Assembly: GCA_000729835.1 (NCBI GenBank)
Contig: JFHB01000140.1
Location: forward strand, 1 to 64,000
Direction of reading: 5' to 3'
Source of the DNA: Atkinsonella hypoxylon
Taxonomy: Eukaryota > Ascomycota > Sordariomycetes > Hypocreales > Clavicipitaceae
DNA: 64,000 nucleotides
Part shown: positions 61,922 through 64,000 of the stretch, one piece after another
Layout: each line of letters starts with the position of its first letter
Position numbering within the stretch: the stretch's first letter is position 1
Made by a program: the position numbers and the translations under genes
Notes under the pieces: model-generated
Databases searched by the model: none
Told to the model about the DNA's origin: nothing
Seen by the model: the letters and a program-made list of their open reading frames with translations, nothing else

Positions 61922-62800
61922 ATGGGCTTTCTTGAAGCCATGTCCGTCCTCTTCGGCTGGATCTACACCCTTTGCTGGAGCGCCTCTTTCTATCCACAAC
62001 TCATGTTGAATTTCCGTCGCAAGAGCACATCCGGCACCACGGTTGATTTCCCATTCATCAACGTCCTAGGTGTGTATCGTGTCGTTGCCCGCCCTTTTTC
62101 GAGCCCTCGGGCCGCGAGAATTTAAGTAACGTCTGTCCTAGGCTTCGTGACGTATCTCTTTTCCACCGCGTTGCTGTATTATTCTAGTGTCGTGCGTAGC
62201 CAGTATGCTGCCCGACACAACGGGCTGACCCCGACGGTGCAGTTCAACGACATCACCTTTGCGCTGCACGCCTCCGTCCTCTCTGCCATCACCTTGTCGC
62301 AGTACCTGGGCCGGGCACATTGGGGGTTCAGTCCCCGCTCCGCGGGCGCGTGGCCCAGCCGCTTTATGCTGGGCGTCGCGACCGGTTCGCTTATCGCCGT
62401 CTTTGTCACTTGGACATTTGTTGCCTCGGCGGCGACCAAGGGACGCGTCGATCCCGCGACCGATTGGTGTGAATTGGATATCGTCTATGCATTGGGATAC
62501 GTGAAGCTAGTGATTACGCTGATCAAACTTTGGCCGCAGGTTCTCACGAATTACCGCAATCAGAGCACGAAGGGCTGGAGTGTTTGGCAGGTTACTCTGG
62601 ATTTCGCGGGCGGCGTTTTGAGCACGGGCCAACAAGGCATCGATAGTTACTTGCAGCATGACTGGAGTGGCATCACGGGGAATCCTGTCAAGTTCGCCCT
62701 GGGAAACATAAGCTTCGTGTATGACACAATCTTTCTGCTTCAACATTATGTCTGGTATCACGGGTCTGATGGGAAGCATGGGGAAGACCGGGAGTCATGA
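61922..62800 (+). CDS. ers1: Cystinosin/Ers1-type PQ-loop transporter
   Basis: Two exons, 61922-62069 and 62142-62800, join in phase (INVLG-FVTYLFSTALLYYSS) and give 268 residues. Cystinosin exports cystine from lysosome or vacuole together with protons. Two PQ-loop motifs are present: SFYPQLMLNFRRKSTSG at about 24-40 and KLWPQVLTNYRNQSTKGWSV in the second half. Hydrophobic segments between and after them fit seven membrane helices (for example ALHASVLSAITLSQYLG, RFMLGVATGSLIAVFVTWTF). The conserved DFxGG motif of the family appears as DFAGGVLSTGQQGIDSY. The start at 61922 has CACCATGG context. Substrate is inferred from family similarity only. Confidence 0.92.
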
Positions 62801-63242
62801 CTTGGAGGGACGAGGAGCAACACTGCCGCCGATTGGATTTAACTTTGGAATATACATGGGCAATGTTGCACAATTCTACCGTGGGCATGAACTCTGAAAG
62901 CCGGCACAAATGCTCCGAGACTCGGACATTTTGATTTGTACTGTACGTCTCTGATTTTGGGTTGCTACTTGCTTCCACCCCCTTTCCACCCCCTTTCCGC
63001 CCCCTTTTCTCATCATTACCGTATAAGTCAGTTCTTTTTTGGGGGAATACTCCACTTGTAAAGGCAAGCCTTCCAAAACTAGATGCCATGTTTTTCTTTC
63101 TTTCTTTCTTTTTCTTTTCTTCTCTTTTCTCTCTCGGAGAAATCGTCGTATTTTTTAACCTTTTCCCTTTTTGAAGGATCATCCACACATTTTATTAGAC
63201 TCCAATGGAGGCAAGTGGACTGCTGAGTCTGAACCTTCAAAA

Positions 63243-63356
63243 GAACTCGGCGAGGCACAAAAACTTAGCGAGGCATGAAAAACTTAGCGAGACGTGAAAA
63301 ACTCAGCGAGGCATGAAAACTTAGTGAGGCAATGAAAACTCAGCGACGCATGCAAA
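63243..63356. repeat. Degenerate 19-20-bp tandem repeat, six copies
   Basis: Six imperfect units of the form AACTTAGCGAGGCATGAAA. Most differences among copies are C/T or A/G transitions (CTTAG/CTCAG, GCGAG/GTGAG, GAGGCAT/GAGACGT). Confidence 0.85.
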
Positions 63357-63579
63357 GACCTCAAGTGATTCAATGGATGCCAAATCCCACTGTGCAGACG
63401 GAGCTCTGGCAGACCCTTCTTCGTAGCCTCCCATGTCCAGGCGTAGATACATCCAAGATGTCATGGCCTGAGCCTACGAGATGATGCGCAATTCCGCGTA
63501 TCAAAAGCACTGCACCTCTTGTGTTGTCCCCAACTCCCGTTCGTAATGCCATTCTCTTGCACAAGAATAGGCTTTACTC

Positions 63580-63651
63580 TAGGTTTAACCGTTAGCCAGA
63601 CCAACTACGCAAGTAAGCTTACTTTAGGTTCAACCGCTAGCTAGACCAACT
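63580..63651. repeat. 27-bp direct repeat pair differing only by transitions
   Basis: Copies at 63580-63606 and 63625-63651 share TAGGTT-AACCG-TAG-AGACCAACT and differ at three sites, each a C/T exchange. Confidence 0.85.
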
Positions 63652-64000
63652 TACACGGACAAGCAATGTAAATGCTGCCCGGTCCGTCCCGTCGGGCAGC
63701 GTGCCTCTGATGGGAACAAAGTCTAAACAAAAACGGTAGTACGCGGCAAAGCTACTGCAGAACTTACGTGAAGCCGAGTCCGAGGCTTGTTGATGACTTA
63801 GTCGCTGGGTATACCGGATTTAACTTTTGCCATCTCGGCTTGCGTTGAGTTAGACTGCGGTTTTGTACGTCATTTTGGGCTGCGTCCTGTAGGGCTTTCC
63901 CCGTATTGTACGGCGATTCACTCTCGTGGTCGGGACTTGCGTGGCTGTCCGGAACTAAGTTACTAGGCTTTTTTTTTCGAGCTCACAAAGTTAGTTTCGT

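Larger units (their letters stand above)
62801..64000. other. Gene-free right end of the window
   Basis: It carries TTTC-rich sequence (63095-63130), a degenerate tandem repeat (63243-63356) and a 27-bp direct repeat pair (63580-63651). No gene is supported; a gene beyond the right edge cannot be excluded. Confidence 0.5.

Noticed and set aside
63243..63356. Possible CRISPR-like array
   Set aside because: Units are contiguous with no spacers, and the organism is a fungus.

Overview
The window is nuclear DNA of a filamentous ascomycete, most likely a Sordariomycete and perhaps Hypocreales. This rests on short introns (about 50-285 nt) with GTRAGT-like donors and CTAAC/CTGAC branch sites, fungus-specific families (rhodopsin-type PTH11-like membrane protein, Zn2Cys6 regulator, NIME-type cyclin B), many A/T homopolymer runs and dispersed ACCTAGGTA and TACGGAGTAC motifs. 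I see no plasmid, virus, CRISPR array, rRNA or convincing tRNA.

The left half (1-28.5 kb) is gene-dense and mostly housekeeping. In order: last exon of a centrin-like EF-hand gene (+), a 4EHP-type eIF4E (-), an unknown acidic protein (+), a short kinesin-3 without FHA or PH domains (-), a four-AT-hook HMGA-like protein (+), aprataxin (-), a DHX29/DHX57-type DEAH helicase (-), importin alpha (-), telomere protein Pot1 (+), cohesin subunit Scc3 (-), urease accessory protein UreD (+) and RNA polymerase III subunit Rpc4 (+). Exons were joined by hand wherever the splice phases closed exactly, and each joined gene is given with its exon coordinates.

The middle (28.5-49.5 kb) is gene-poor. It has a PTH11-like membrane protein with six exons (-), a major-facilitator gene that ends after about half a transporter (-), and a regulator with a C-terminal Zn2Cys6 cluster (-). 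Beyond the regulator lies 8.6 kb with no gene I can support, up to the start of cyclin B; it holds several minisatellites and a very C-rich stretch.

The right part (49.5-64 kb) has four plus-strand genes with wide spacing: mitotic cyclin B (with a four-codon first exon), the mitochondrial EF-hand aspartate/glutamate carrier, a secreted protein built of internal repeats with dibasic sites, and a cystinosin-type PQ-loop transporter. Degenerate tandem repeats close the window.

Several genes serve chromosome and RNA biology (kinesin, AT-hook, aprataxin, Pot1, Scc3, cyclin B, Rpc4, helicase, eIF4E, importin), but they are not an operon, and I read this as normal fungal gene order. The best candidates for something new are the secreted repeat protein at 60.3 kb, the repeat expansion at the cap-binding tyrosine of the eIF4E protein, and the dispersed palindromic TACGGAGTA motif in intergenic DNA.
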